Positions 35,367-48,689 of a stretch of 64,000 nucleotides of DNA are shown here, in pieces (position 1 is the first letter of the stretch; each line of letters starts with the position of its first letter). Position numbers and translations under genes: made by a program. This DNA is from Eumeta japonica (lineage: Eukaryota > Arthropoda > Insecta > Lepidoptera > Psychidae): assembly GCA_005406025.1 (NCBI GenBank), contig BGZK01001018.1, positions 162,972-226,971 on the forward strand, written 5' to 3'. Below the pieces are notes generated by a model. The model was not told where the DNA came from. It ran no database searches and saw only the letters and a list, made by a program, of their open reading frames with translations.

Positions 35367-36718
35367 AAATACTATCCTGGAATTGTATCTTTAGAGCGGT
35401 TTTGTAGATTTCTTCTTATTTTTCCTTTGTACAATGTCAGACAGTTTATATCACGTTTCATGAATCAAAAGCTAAAAGTCGGCATTCGGATCGTAGTAAG
35501 TGACGCTGCAAAATGCCGAATGGAGAAAAAAGAAAATAAATCACCGCGTATACTATGAGAATAAATACAACATAAAGGCATCTTTACACATGACGGTGGT
35601 GGGTACAGTGGGCGGGAGCTTTACACGTGGCGTTGTGTTAGTATGCACGTTAATCGTTAGGGACAAACCATGCAAGTCGAATCAACCCATTTGCATTGCC
35701 ACCATTTATTTTCCATTAATACTGTTATTGAGCCAATTAGTTAACAAGGCAACAATCCGATCAGCTTAGCAGGCGAACAGAAGGTGCGTTGTGGTCGGGC
35801 TCGTTTGTCTCGTATTTTCAAGGCGACAAATTGAAAATTTTGTTGGTAGGGATCTTGATTTTTTTCAGAAAATACAAAAGGTATGAAAGTGATCTTTGGT
35901 GACCCCATTTTTTTATGTTATTGACTTCAATTTACCAGTTATCGTTACACAATTTATTAACATTTTTAACAGACAATAAATATCAAAAATAGATATTTAC
36001 ATTTCACATGCAAATGGGACGACCGATTTAAGCCTCCAAATTTTCTACGTAGATTAGTTTATGATAATAATTCAAAATACCAGTTGAATTTTTAAAACTA
36101 ATCCTTACTTCTATTTTAATTGAAAAAAAACTATTTTGTCGTTAAAAATAAGCAAACGCGTGCGGTTTTCTTGTGTGCAGTGCCGCGGGGTGCGCGGGTC
36201 GCGGGGCGCTACGCCACGTCATGTCAAGAGCTTTTCAAACACCTTACTTCCATGCCCGTGACTAGATATTTGACTCAGTTAAGGAGACAAGCGCGTTGTG
36301 GAAATCCTCGACGGCACGTCGCGTTTTAGGATTGCCTTAATAAATCGCCAATTTACGCTGAGATCGTGCCAAGGACCTTAATGCTCGGGTCGTTACAATT
36401 TACAACAATATAAAGGCTAAAATAAAATAAAATAGTATTGAGAACAAGCTTACAATGTACGAAAAACATGAATAAAAATGAAGTAATAAGCAAACATGAT
36501 GTTATTAACATGTTTATGGGATAGACGTAACATTTTTTCGTGAAACTATTATTTCATAGAATAAGCGATACCGGCAGTGACAAGGTTGGGTTGACAAAAG
36601 TGATCTATTTGAAATAGACGGATCACAAAAGGGCGTATCGAGTAATTCAGAAATGATTTATTCTTTGTTCAATTTCAAACCAGTTTATAAGAACATTAAT
36701 TTTGTTGAAACATATATG

Positions 36719-37192
36719 TTTTTGACGTGACAACGTCTTAAATTAGGTTGCGGCTGGGAGTCACTTTGAAAAAGTGTAACGCTCGGTAACGTAACGATGA
36801 GTCACCGAACGAGAGAGAGGCCCGCCGAATGCCTTGCGTCTCTCTCCCACTCAACTATGATCGGTCTGCCGCGCGCGCAGCACTAGAGAATTAGTGCATA
36901 GCTTGCAAATGTATTGCAAGTTATTGTATGTATATTTGTATATAAATACGTATGTATGTGTAAAGGTAAAAATAAAATTTTGTTAATATGAAATTCAGTG
37001 CGAGATTCTTTGTATAAATTAATGTTTTAAATATAATTCTTTGTATAAATAAATGTTTTAAATTGTTACTATTATTTCATCCTTCTTCCTACTATACGAA
37101 TGAATATTCACATTAAAATGATTTTACCATTCAAAGTCGTTGTCACGTAACTTTCGCCCGTATACCGACTTTACAGGCAACCAAATTTTTTT
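36719..37192 (+). mobile_element. Nonautonomous DNA element, copy B
   Basis: Inverted, near-identical partner of 13478-13938. It starts gacgtgacaacgtcttaaat and has the inner right repeat caaagtcgttgtcacgtaa, then ccgtataccgactttacagg. Only small indels separate the copies (for example an extra cgag near 36808). Confidence 0.75.
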
Positions 37193-37299
37193 TTAATTTC
37201 ATATCTTTATAATGATATAATGAAATTAAAACAATATTGTAATTAGAGTTTATCCTAGTTTCCGTTCAGTTTTTGCATAATGCAATATAACCAAGGGGA

Positions 37300-37590
37300 G
37301 TGAAACGAAGAATGCTTTAGTACTACACTTCCGATAGTTAAGACGTCTTCTGGCGCGTTCGTCGACCAAACCGATCGACTCTTAACACACACGCAAACCG
37401 TATCCGTAAAAGTAGAGAGTAGGTACTTTTTTAGATATTTTCACTTAGGGCCTGTCGCAAATGACGCGCCCTTGTCAGGAAGCTTCCATATTTATTCACG
37501 AAGAGGTCGCTGGAACGCGCCGGCGATAGCGGTCTGATTGATGTCGGCCACGAGACACAATTAGTGCCACAAACGCGGTGTAGGACTAGG
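37300..37590. promoter_or_regulatory. GC-moderate block, possible conserved noncoding element
   Basis: Non-repetitive sequence (gtcgctggaacgcgccggcg, ggtctgattgatgtcggcca) without an exon. Homeodomain-like TGATTGAT word present. Function is inference. Confidence 0.2.
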
Positions 37591-39333
37591 CCTGTCGGAG
37601 AACACGTAATACTTTTCTAACCATTTAACATAAGTAAATTACAATTTTACAACTAAACACCAGTAAACAACTTAATTAGTTGAAGTGTAAGTACTATATA
37701 TAAAGGTATTTCAGGAGGCTTAGTGTTATTTTAGGACATTTAATATTTAGCATTAGGGCCTTTACGATCGTATGGCCTACTATTTCCAATTCTTAAATTC
37801 ACCAATTTGCCTAAAAGGTCGTTTTACATTTAATAATGATAATATAAACTCATGCCTATTACCCAGAAAGGTAGGCAGAGACTATAGATTTTCACATGGG
37901 ACGGTCTTTGCATATCGTTTTATATTTATAATGTCTAAAACAATTAAGAATGTTTTTAGATTACGTTTTTCATTGATATTTAACAATTATATGCGCTACG
38001 TCATTGAACGTTTTTTATACATAAGCAAATGAAAATAATCAAATTGCTGTTCTATTTATGTAAAAAAAATATATTTAAATATATAAAATGAAAACAATTG
38101 TATTTTGTCCGAGCACGTATTAACAATTGCAGAACGTATCGGTTTGAGACTGACTATTCGACGCGGCATCGTTTGTAGATCCTTTTAGGTTACTTATTTT
38201 TAAATTCAATTAGTCAATCTCCTTTTTTTTAATTATATCTTTCGTGACATATGAATATAGACGGATATCCGGTAGTCTTTTAAAAGTTTTCCTACATTCA
38301 CTTTTCCGAATATTATATATCTTTTATTATATATATTATAATTGGAATATTTATTAAAAAAGGAACAGGAAGCAGTATTTTTACGCAATACGGCAAAAGA
38401 AAAAAAATTGTGTTATAAAATTAACCCAAATTTATTTTTTATTGATTTGAAATGCAACAGGGGAATAGGCAACCGGCGCTGTGTAGTTAGTTCCCAAAAT
38501 ACATTCATTTCTCATAAATTTGCTTATAGAAGGAAAATTTAAAACTATTTTGACATAAATGACATGTCGTTAAGTCATCACGGGGCGTTCATCACTTTCC
38601 TGAAACCTGCATAATTTGAATACTCAGACTGAGGCATAATATGCATAATACATTGACCTATATGTATACTACTAGACTAGCACTTTCAAACAAAAAGTTT
38701 GTCGCGGCGCTCATTTGCGACGGCTGAGGTGCGGAAACGGGAAGAGAGGGATTTAGGTAGTGATTAAGCAAACGCTCACGCAGATGCGACACTAAATAAA
38801 TTCTACCTTTTCTATGTCATTCTGAGAATAGAATAACGAATTTTGAAAGGATCTTGCAATTATAGGAAATTATATCAGCCATAGTTTTAAAGAAATGAAA
38901 TATGTAATTGCTTATATGTAGTCCTTTATTTCATATAAATGATTAAGTTCTTTGAAATAAAATCAGTTTAGTTAATTGTTGGCCCTTTGTGGAAGTTGAT
39001 ATTTCAGGATCTGTTTTAGATTCGTGGTGTAATCTAATGATAGAATATTTCTCAATTATGGCTCGTATCAAATGTGTTCTATGGTTTAAAGTGCTAGGTT
39101 GTTGTAAGGAATGAAATCTTAATGAGCTAAAAATATTAGAATTTATAAATAACATAAGAGTACTAGCAATTATATAATTAACGTTGCTATATTTTGCACA
39201 TAAACCTTGTCCTTTACTTTCTTTTATTAATGACCGAATGAAGGCCTCTGTTTTAAACAAACTTTAAACACGTTTTCATCGGAATAACATAGTCCACCCA
39301 TGTCTTTAATAGATATTAATTTATATTAAAAAC

Positions 39334-39363
39334 TTACAAAATTTATAATTATAAATTTTGTAA
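39334..39363. repeat. Perfect palindrome, 15 bp arms, no loop
   Basis: ttacaaaatttataa followed directly by its reverse complement. Confidence 0.9.
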
Positions 39364-40814
39364 TTTGCTGTTATACATTTTCATATTTTGTTTTGGATGT
39401 TCCAAAAACAGATAAATATTATCGCTTCTTATTAAAGGCTGCACTTGAATAAAAAAGAAATATATTCTCAAAAAATGGACTATAATAATAATATAATTAG
39501 TTTATTAACATGCACACTTTAATCAAACGACTGTTTTAAAGATAATCATAATCTATGATACATACGTCATGTGGTAGTAGGGGTACAGATCAGTAACTGT
39601 ACTATTTGAAATTTCTTGGATGTAAATTATACTACTGATGCATTACATTGCTCGTTCAGCAAAGAAATTTTAGTGAACTCAAGCTTATATTAAGGCAATG
39701 TATTTACAGTCAAAGTCAAACAATGTTTTATAATATTATTTCGGAATACGGCGATAGAGGGCGGCATCGGGGCCCTTTATTGGGTGAATATTTTAATTTT
39801 GTCGTTTCTCATTATAAAACATAAAATAAAGAAGTATTTACTTACCAAAAATTCACTTTGAAATTAAATTTTAATGAATATATGAATGTTGATAACAATG
39901 CTTAATAAGTTTTTATTGATTTTGATCAGTAACAAATACGTTTTACAATGAACCTCTTCTGTCACTAGCGTACAACCGACTAAATGAGTTGTGGATACTT
40001 AGCCGTAACGTAGAGAGCAATTCTTTTATAAGGCGCTGCTTGTCTAGTAGTATACATATAGGTCAATGGCATAATAGCATAATATAATGAGCACGCGATG
40101 GAATGTGAAATTCATTTTCCTTCAGAGTGCTCTCAAAAACCACCAACATTATAGCTGTTGTAAAAGCTAGGGAAGGTCATAGGACGCAATCACCATAGAA
40201 GCTTTCAATATGGTTGGCAAATAAAACAAACATTGTAATAATTTTGCAATACGAAATGTCGAGGAGCTTAAGTATGTTGGCGCCATCTGATTTAGCTTTC
40301 ACCGACTATCCCCATATTGAAAACGATTCCTGAAAAATATGCTTGTAAATGAATTAATTTTATAGTAATGACAATTAATTGAAAAGCATAATCAATGCCT
40401 AATATTATAGATTAAAAATGTGTAATTACATACAAATCTTTTTTTACTTGTCCATGGATAACCACGTACTGCTTTAGTATTAACGAAGATGTAAGGAAAT
40501 CAATAACAAACGGTTTACGAGTATAAATACGATTTCCGTTCTTTATATGGTATTTTCAGTATTTTTGAATCGCGTAGCCGCTAAGACAAAAAAATTAATT
40601 TATTGTGTCTTAAACCTGTTGACTGATTTTATTTATTGTTTTATTGCGCCCCTCCTATTCCGTGAGCCAAGAACGTACGATAAAATGGTTTCATTCCATG
40701 AATAGACCCTCGGAACATAAAGGGATATTATGGGTAAAATGATCCACTAAGGATACCAAACAAGTCAAAGTGTAGATATATTGCTGTGTTATAGTATTTT
40801 TCATGAGTCATAAG

Positions 40815-41065
40815 ATTCTTGAGCGGCGCCAGCGACGTTTTATCTCAGAAGACCATCGAGAGAAAAGTGCTTGTCATCCCAAATATTGACTTGGCGGTCC
40901 ATTTATCTCGCGCGGGGCGGCCGGCGGCTGTCAGCGCGAGGCGGTCAATCAGCCAGATTGATAGCGACACGTTTCAATCGGAGCGAGCGGACCTAATACT
41001 GGATATTCAATCAGGGCGTGTTGTCGAACGCCCTCCGTCGGCCGAAGATAGGTTGTCGTAACGCG
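40815..41065. promoter_or_regulatory. GC-rich island 1 with shared motif, possible enhancer
   Basis: Contains cttggcggtccatttatctc followed by gcgcggggcggccggc, and a cluster of TCAATCAG/GATTGATAG words. An 80-codon plus-strand frame spans it but lacks exon borders. The motif recurs at 46001-46040. Confidence 0.35.
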
Positions 41066-42376
41066 AAGATTGACACGTGAAAGTAAAAGATAAACCATTT
41101 TACGCTAATTCGCTTATTGACCCAATTTGACTACACTATTGTTGATCCCCAATGATATCGGCACTCTGATGATGTAGTAAACTCTAAGCTAAGTTGCATT
41201 TACTTATGGTGACAACAATGATTTTGGCACAATAATATTTTATCACGATATTTATCTAATTTGTGTCAAATATCGCCCAAAATTTTACCATTATCTGTAC
41301 AATTAAAGAGAACCATATTTTAACACCGTACTAGAGTGAATAATGCGAATAAATAATGATGTACCGTGATTACTGTTACAAGTCTCACAATCTAGCGTGA
41401 TACGCTTAAAACCTAGGTACGCAAGGGGCGCGCGAGTTCAAAATTTTTGTCTAAACATATTATCTGCTCTACAACTATGTTATTTTAATCTCTCGGTAAA
41501 ATGATAGTAGTTGTTATTGCGATATAATAAAACTATAGATTTATTGTAATGTATTTTTAAACGAAACACTAATTATCATTGAACTTTAAAATGCAAACTA
41601 ACATTGATTTATTACAATTAAGCAATTTGAATCTAATGTGTCATGTAAATTAACTATGCGAAATCAAAATTATCGGTTTTTATATACATGGATTATGTTT
41701 ATGATTATTTACACAAATAGAACTGCATACAATCAATGACCATGTGCGATGCGTAAACGCCGCACCAATATAATATCACTACAAAAATTTATCAATCTTA
41801 TATAAAAATCATTCAATCGGTAATTCACTGAATTTATTAACAAAAAACCTGTACGTCATTGAATTACATAGTTATTAAAACGTGAAAAATATTGAAAACG
41901 AAACGTTTTGAGAAAAACTCAGTGCGAAAATCAATTTTTCCAGTGGTAGTATTCAGCAATACAATCATTAGGCGATGTGGTATAAAAGTGTAAATTAAAC
42001 AATGATCATAATGAACTAAGAGTGGTTACCTGTTAACATGCCAATAGCAAGGAAAACTGAAATTGCAAGAGATGACACATGTATCAAGAGCCAAAAAATA
42101 TTAAAATGACAACCTATAAAAAGACAGAATAGTACATAGAGAGTACCAGAGACTGTAAGAGGGGGCTCGACAAGATTAGGGAGCCCCGAAGAGACCGAGA
42201 ACGAGCCGGGACGTTGATGTGAGAACGTGTCATGATTATCTAAAGTTTATTTTAAGTGGAAAATAGCTTTGTAGGCCTACCTTTGTATTTAAATATTAAT
42301 TAAAATTTGAATGAAATGAATAATAATATCTTTCGGTGACTGTTGAATCACATTTTTTTATGTAAGAAACGACTTA

Positions 42377-42570
42377 GTGCCTCTTCCACCGTCGCCTTGT
42401 AAACTGACCTTTAACAGAAAGTCACTTTTAGAATTAATTTTGCGTTCCATGTGTTTGTTCCTTTTAACCCGTTCCACTTCCTCCAAGCTCAGGAAGTTCC
42501 ACTTCAAATTTCATTCTAAAAGCGATATTTAATTAAATGTCAGTTTAAAAGGAGATAGTGGAAGAGGCTC
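42377..42570. mobile_element. MITE with ~37 bp terminal inverted repeats
   Basis: Left end gtgcctcttccaccgtcgcc, right end (inverse) gagcctcttccactatctcc; homology continues through aaactgacNtttaa on both. Flanked by TTA on each side. 194 bp, no coding capacity, family unknown. Confidence 0.75.
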
Positions 42571-43194
42571 TTAATAATATAATCATAGCTGTGCCTCGAT
42601 TTACGAGATGGACTATTAGACTATACCTGAAAGTAGATTTACATGCGGCAAATCTCCTTTCAGATTGAGTACTAGTAACTACGCGACAGTGTAAATCATT
42701 GTAGTATTACAAAGAAATAAATTTATATTTATTTTAAGGCAATTAAAAATTTTGTATATATTTCATTTTGGCTTGACTATAAAGCGGTAAGTTCAACTTA
42801 AAAGTACTGACTAATTAAATACAACAGTTAATTGAAATGCTAAATATTTGGCGAGCACAAAATTTTCATTTTTGTCTATCGATTGTCATAGTATATGATT
42901 ACTAGTTTATTAGCTTTTAAGAAAAGTACAACTCGAATATTCGGTCATTTGTAATGTCATAATAGCGTTAAGAAAAGAAATCTAGAACATGGTTGACCCT
43001 GCAAGCCATCGCGGAAACTACTTACTGCTTTTGAGCTCGAAGCTATCCTTTACGCCTCCACAGCAATCTGGATACCTTCCGATCATTCTCTGGACGGTCA
43101 TTCTCAAATCACATTCCGATGTAACCTCGAACGTATTAGAATGCATACAGTTCTTAAAGCGGTCCCCTGATTCTGCTCGCCGACGCATTAAAAT

Positions 43195-43560
43195 AAATTA
43201 AAAAAGATAGCGATCCTCGTGCGCGGTGCGCGATGCGTGTTAGCCCCTGTCGATACACAGCGATGGCATTTATTTGGAAATTGATAACGAGCGAACGACG
43301 TGTAAGCGAACGTTAGCTCGCTCCGAACATCAGCGCGCCGGAAAATTGTCAAGAGAAATCCGACGACGTTACCCAACAGAGTGTTCGCTACAAAATCTTA
43401 ATGGGAAACACGTAATTATCTTTCCGCTCAAATTGATTCGGCCCCGTTTTCTTGCTCGTAATTAAAATTAATATCGGCGGCCGTGCGGGAGTTCGTCAGT
43501 GAGCGCGCGAAGGGCGCGAGTGTTTGCTGCGGATTTTAAAGGTTTGAAGATATTAATGAG
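43195..43560. promoter_or_regulatory. GC-rich island, promoter- or enhancer-like
   Basis: CpG-dense DNA with an arthropod initiator-like word (gttcgtcagtgagcg) at about 43491. No ORF with exon borders. It could be a distant promoter or a conserved element. Confidence 0.25.
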
Positions 43561-43959
43561 TAGATTTAGAATTTGCGAGCGGTTTCGCCTGCGTGGACGT
43601 GAAATTTTACATTCTTTTCATAGATAACGTTAACACTGGACATAGGAACGATCTTGCTGCTCATAAAACCCGTTTAAGCAAAGTCAACAAATCCTTTAAA
43701 AGGGCAATGTATGCATTATTATAATGAGATCTCGGCTGCAATTCAAAACTTGCCATTTGAATTTAAACTTTTCGTTGAAGGGAAGTTATATGGCAATGGC
43801 TATATTATACCGTGTCTGAATATATTAATGAAAAAAACCAATGGGATTGAACTGCTCGGCTATCGGGTTGCTTCATGTTATTTCTAAGTGTTATACAAAA
43901 TTTTTAATTATTTAATACTTTGTATCCATGAGTAAAAAAAAGAGCAACCCTCGAGTTTC

Positions 43960-44102
43960 TTGCCCATTCTATTCGAGGTGAATCAACATTTGGAAGGTGG
44001 CAATGATAGTGCCTAAAACATTTCATTAATGGCCTATTTCAGGTGTGATTATATTACCTACGAAATAAAGCTAGTTTTGATTTGATTTAATTTGATTTGA
44101 TC
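43960..44102 (+). mobile_element. Non-LTR retrotransposon 3' tail
   Basis: cttgcccattctattcgagg and tacgaaataaagctagtttt followed by TTTGATTTGA repeats: the 3' UTR and tail of an insect LINE, similar to the end at 31558-31590. No coding part. Confidence 0.55.
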
Positions 44103-44439
44103 CCACCACGAACCGCGGTCGCGTTCCAGCTCCTGCTCCCAAACTCTATCCTCATCCCGTTACCGATAAGTGTTAGTATTATAAGAATACCGAAAAATCA
44201 CTTCAACATTTCTATATTTGAGACTTGTCGGGATAACAAATAGATGTTCTTTTATCTATTCATTATAAAGACTATGTCTAGGAGATTTTATAGATATCAA
44301 TTGAATGGTTAACCCATGGAGGTAAGAGTGCTCCTATGTTTTGAGATACGAAAAGGAAGATGTTCAGCTGAAATGTCAAATCAGGTAAAGTCGAACAGGC
44401 TCACAGAGAGAAAAACAACTTTACTTTTCTACAAATACG

Positions 44440-44960
44440 TTTCCGGCTCCGTTATATGTTAGGTGCAACGGTTAAACGTACAGACGCAGTGCAGCGATCT
44501 ACGCGTATCACATGCGAAATCACGACCGGCGACGCGGGAGACACAGGCCGACGGAAACGGTATCCGGCGAAAATGGATACGTTTTGTGCGCGAGTCCGTA
44601 ATCACTTCGCCCGCTCCGATCCGGCTCACTTTAATCCGGCTCGGGGAGCGACTTAAACGATGAGCATCTCCCTCGGTTTGACAGTAATCCGTTTACGTCG
44701 CCGAACACGTCCCGCCGCCCGACGACGATTTCCGAGTTCAAAGACGGAGGAGGTGTGGGCGAGAGTATAAAAAATAAACAGAAATTTCCCCAAAATCCGA
44801 CGCGAATGGCGAAAATCTGAGCAAGGAGGGGAAAAAAAAGCTTTTCTCGATTTCGCCGAAAGTTACACGGTCGCCGGTCCGACGAATTGGAGCGCGCGCC
44901 TCTGCTTCAAAAAGGGCGTATGCTCGTTTGCTTCCGTCACCTCTTAGCCGACCGCGTGTT
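44440..44960. promoter_or_regulatory. GC-rich island
   Basis: About 0.5 kb, CpG-dense (cacgtcccgccgcccgacga, gcgaatggcgaaaatctgag). Two overlapping 66-codon plus frames are open but unlike any protein I know. Confidence 0.25.
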
Positions 44961-45888
44961 TCCTTTTTAACGGTTAAAAAACAATTTATCGTTTCAGTAA
45001 CATTACATAATGTCCTTTTAACAGTGAGGTAGTGAAAAGCTGAAAATAATCAATATATTATGTGGGAAGTATGTACTGATATACAGGTCAGTGCAAAACC
45101 ACACATTAATCGATATACCTATACGTTTTTTAGTTTTTAACTAGCATGTGAATTTGAGATGAACTTTAAATTATTAAAAAGTCCATTTATTACGACTACA
45201 GAAGTTAATAGCAAACTGGCAATGATACGATTTTATAACTGTAATCAACGTGGGTAATAATGTTACTTCATCATATACTCCAATTATATTGTTTATTTTT
45301 AAACATGTTTTAGATTCACATTGTTTTTTCCCCGACATTACATACTAGACAAGGTTTATGTCTTAATATCGATATCGCTCCAGCAAGCAAGGGTTTTGTC
45401 ACGGAGAACCGATCGATGATCATATAATCGTCTTAATTTTAACTCTTGATGAGAATCAGTACTACAACTACGACGCAACGGGTACTGTGACTGTCTTCCA
45501 GTCTGCCTAGCGTGCTGACTAGAATACGTCCTCCTGTTGTAAAAACTGTAGTCGCGGCGGCAAATGGGATCGACTATTTAGAAGGATCTAAACTCAAAAA
45601 CTGTAGCTTTTTGAGTTTATAACTCTATTCAGTTATATGTAAAAATCCCGGAATGGACATTGATGAAGTTATCGCAATTGAACAGCTTGGGCTTAAGCTG
45701 AAAATCGCTTAAAATTTAAGTTATGTTTCACGAAATTCTCTTCAGCAGAGCCGTAGATATCGGTCTTATTTTGTATTCCCCGCGGACGTAGTGTCAGACA
45801 TGAATTAGTTATTTCGTGAATTCAACGCCAAACGAAGTTCATCGATTTCGTTATAACGAAATTATTGTTATAACGAAATATATTACCG

Positions 45889-45932
45889 AATGGCACGGTA
45901 CGGTGAAGTGAACTTCACCGTACCGTGCCATT
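45889..45932. repeat. Perfect palindrome, 21 bp arms, 2 nt loop
   Basis: Arms 45889-45909 and 45912-45932 (core ggcacggtacggtgaagt) are exact reverse complements, with imperfect extension outward (attacc / aggtaat). Confidence 0.95.
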
Positions 45933-45939
45933 AGGTAAT

Positions 45940-46215
45940 GAGCAATGCGGCGGATACATCCGTGTAAGGCTTCCGAGTAAAGGACGACATATGAAATTTT
46001 CTTGGCAGTTCATCTATCTCCGCGCGCGGGAGCGGCCGACCCCGCGCGCCCCGCCGCCGCTACAGCGCGAGGCTTTGCCCTTAAGAACCCGGGTGTGCGG
46101 ATCGCTCGAATCGTCTTCGAGGGCGAGCTCGTGAGATATTTTCCAGCGAGGTACAAATCGACGCGGTTTGAAGTCTCGTTCGGTACGCTCGTCGAGATAG
46201 ATCTTTTAGCCGACA
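45940..46215. promoter_or_regulatory. GC-rich island 2 with shared motif, possible enhancer
   Basis: cttggcagttcatctatctc then cgcgcgcgggagcggccgac parallels 40890-40925. The remainder (gggtgtgcggatcgctcgaa) is CpG-rich. Open frames on both strands have no exon borders. Confidence 0.35.
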
Positions 46216-46820
46216 TTTATAAAACTATCACATTCTACCGAACAGTTAATCTTCTCCCCTCCACTCCTCTTGTTCTTGTTTCTTCTCTTTCTTCTCCTCC
46301 TCCAGCGACACCAGGCTTATGTAAGGATAGTACATTTCAAAGGAAATCTGTTCAAGTTCATTTATTAGCAAGTACTGCCTATCACAGTTATTAAGTTTAT
46401 GACGATGAAATAAGTTATTTATAAACGATATAGGAATTTCATGCGCATTTAGCATTTATTCAAGAAAACATATTACTATCATATTTAAATATTATATTAT
46501 TGGCGTATAAACAATGGTTATTTATTTTGTTCTATTTAAGAATTTGTTAAACAGAAAGTAATCGTCCTCACTCAATGTAAGAGAAATAATAATTTAGGAC
46601 ACGCTAAATATATACGCTAAATATAATATGTAATAATAGATCGGACAAATTCAGAGGAGCGACCAGCGCGCGCAGCACTGCCCCTTTCCTATTAAGTATA
46701 ACACGCGCGAGAGCGAGTTGGCAATAATTATTAAAAAAAAAAATGCCTAAACATAATTCCGTTATAGAGCATAAAAAAGTAGTATTGCTATATAAAAGTA
46801 CTACTTTTTTTTATTTAATA

Positions 46821-46858
46821 AATTCTGTTGTCAACACATATATGTTGACAACAGAATT
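46821..46858. repeat. Perfect inverted repeat, 16 bp arms, 6 nt loop
   Basis: aattctgttgtcaaca and its exact reverse complement around catata. A second, smaller inverted repeat (aagtagta/tactactt) lies just upstream at about 46778-46808. Confidence 0.95.
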
Positions 46859-47336
46859 CATTAAATATTGTACAAAAATACAAAAATATAAATAAATAAA
46901 TATTGCTGATATAATCGCCATTTAGACCTCCCTGCCCCCATTTAATGAAAAACAAGCAAAGCAAAGACCTCCCCCCTATCCTCTTTTAGTTTTTACGTGA
47001 TAGTTTTTGAAACGATTCCACATAAGCGTTTAACGAAACGAAGTCACGGTCTTAAGCAAATACTTGTCTGGTCGCGCCTTAAACGGCGATGCGGCTTAAT
47101 GGCGGTAGCGCTACTGGCTTTTAATACACATGAGGTTATTTTAATAGATTTCTGATGCAGTCGATATTAGTTCAAAAACGGATCAAAATGTGAAATTCAT
47201 ATACTGTAATAGTAAGTGGTTATTCAGGAGGGCACCGACTGGAATATCAACATTATTTAAATACATACAAATTTAAAAGAGTACATAGAACGTAAATTAT
47301 ATTTTTGATCGACTTTATAAAGGCGGCTAGCCAATA

Positions 47337-47378
47337 AATATGATGTTTACATATGTGTTGATACGTAAACATCATATT
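47337..47378. repeat. Perfect inverted repeat, 14 bp arms, 14 nt loop
   Basis: aatatgatgtttac and gtaaacatcatatt. Confidence 0.95.
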
Positions 47379-48689
47379 TTTAGGCTTTGTTGATATGTAA
47401 AATAAATATACCGATATGTATAACCTATATAAAAGGCACCCTCACTGTGCAAACATTTACAATATATTGTATTTTCATAAGAAATAGGGGGCAACGAAAA
47501 CAAAGCGTTATTGACTCAAGCATTGAGGTCCGTTGATCGTACCTCATTAAATTTATATTACACATGTTTATTTTCGTAATGTCTCATAAAATCAATAAAT
47601 TTTTAACAATATATAAAATACAACGGTTTTGAGGCGCCATCAAAGTACGTAGTCGAAATCAATGTCGATGGTTTGATTGATCGTTGTAGGCTGGACAGTC
47701 CGGAACTGCGACAATACAAGTTTTTCTAGTCGAGTTTCAAACACGTTAGTCCATTGTATAAGTCAAGTAAATTTATGTAAAATAATATAATTTAAAATTT
47801 GGATTTTAATTTTTTTTGATAACAGGAATAACGATTTCTATGTAATTTGCACAGAAATGTTAGTGATAATTATCTATTTCATATATTGCTTACATGGCTT
47901 TGTTAAAGATATTTTCGATAGAAATACTTTAAGTATTTTTATGATTTATTTGAATAGTATCTCGAATGTCAATCGAAGTTGATTATTTATTGTAATCAAT
48001 GAATGTTTCTTTTCGTGAAAAAGTGAAATAAAGATATTTGATGCTTTTAGCTATTTTTTATATTTTTCGATATAGTTTTATGGTGGTGATATTGACAATA
48101 CTCATGGACGTTAATCTAACATCTACAGAAATATGAAATATAAATTTGCGAAAGTTGAAACGTTATTCATTTCGAAATAATGACTCATACAAGTAACCAA
48201 AGTTTTATACGCAAATATAAAACTACAACTTTAAAAATCTTAGTAATACTACACAATATTGCAAAACTATTGCTGCCCCTCGTTTTTATTAAGCATAATA
48301 ACAAGCGAACACTCGAGTTCGTTTATGAAGTATGGGAATTAAGAAAGCGCTCATTGCGCTCCATGTACACATTACAAAGTTTGATCCAAGGATGTTTCCT
48401 ACTGATACGTCAACTTTTGAGTTTTATAAAATTTTTCGCGGATAACATTTTGAAATAAACCACTACGGCGGAGACTAAAACTACATAACAATAACTAAGA
48501 CCTAAGTATTTTAAAACTCCGACCAGACGGAGCAAACACTAATGACGAATAACGTCAAACTTCGATCAATATTAGTATCGTTCCAAATATTAGTATCAAG
48601 TTTTCAATGATAAGCTCGTCTGGATAACCATAATGGAGCGATGGTCGCTAAGCTTATTTAAGGCAGTATAAGTTGTGTGTGCGCCAGAT

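Noticed and set aside
35214..35558. A 114-codon plus-strand ORF
   Set aside because: Runs through a hairpin and Helitron ends; no domain character.
46002..46394. A 130-codon plus-strand ORF
   Set aside because: Opens through a CpG-rich island and then AT-rich DNA; composition changes abruptly and no protein pattern is visible.
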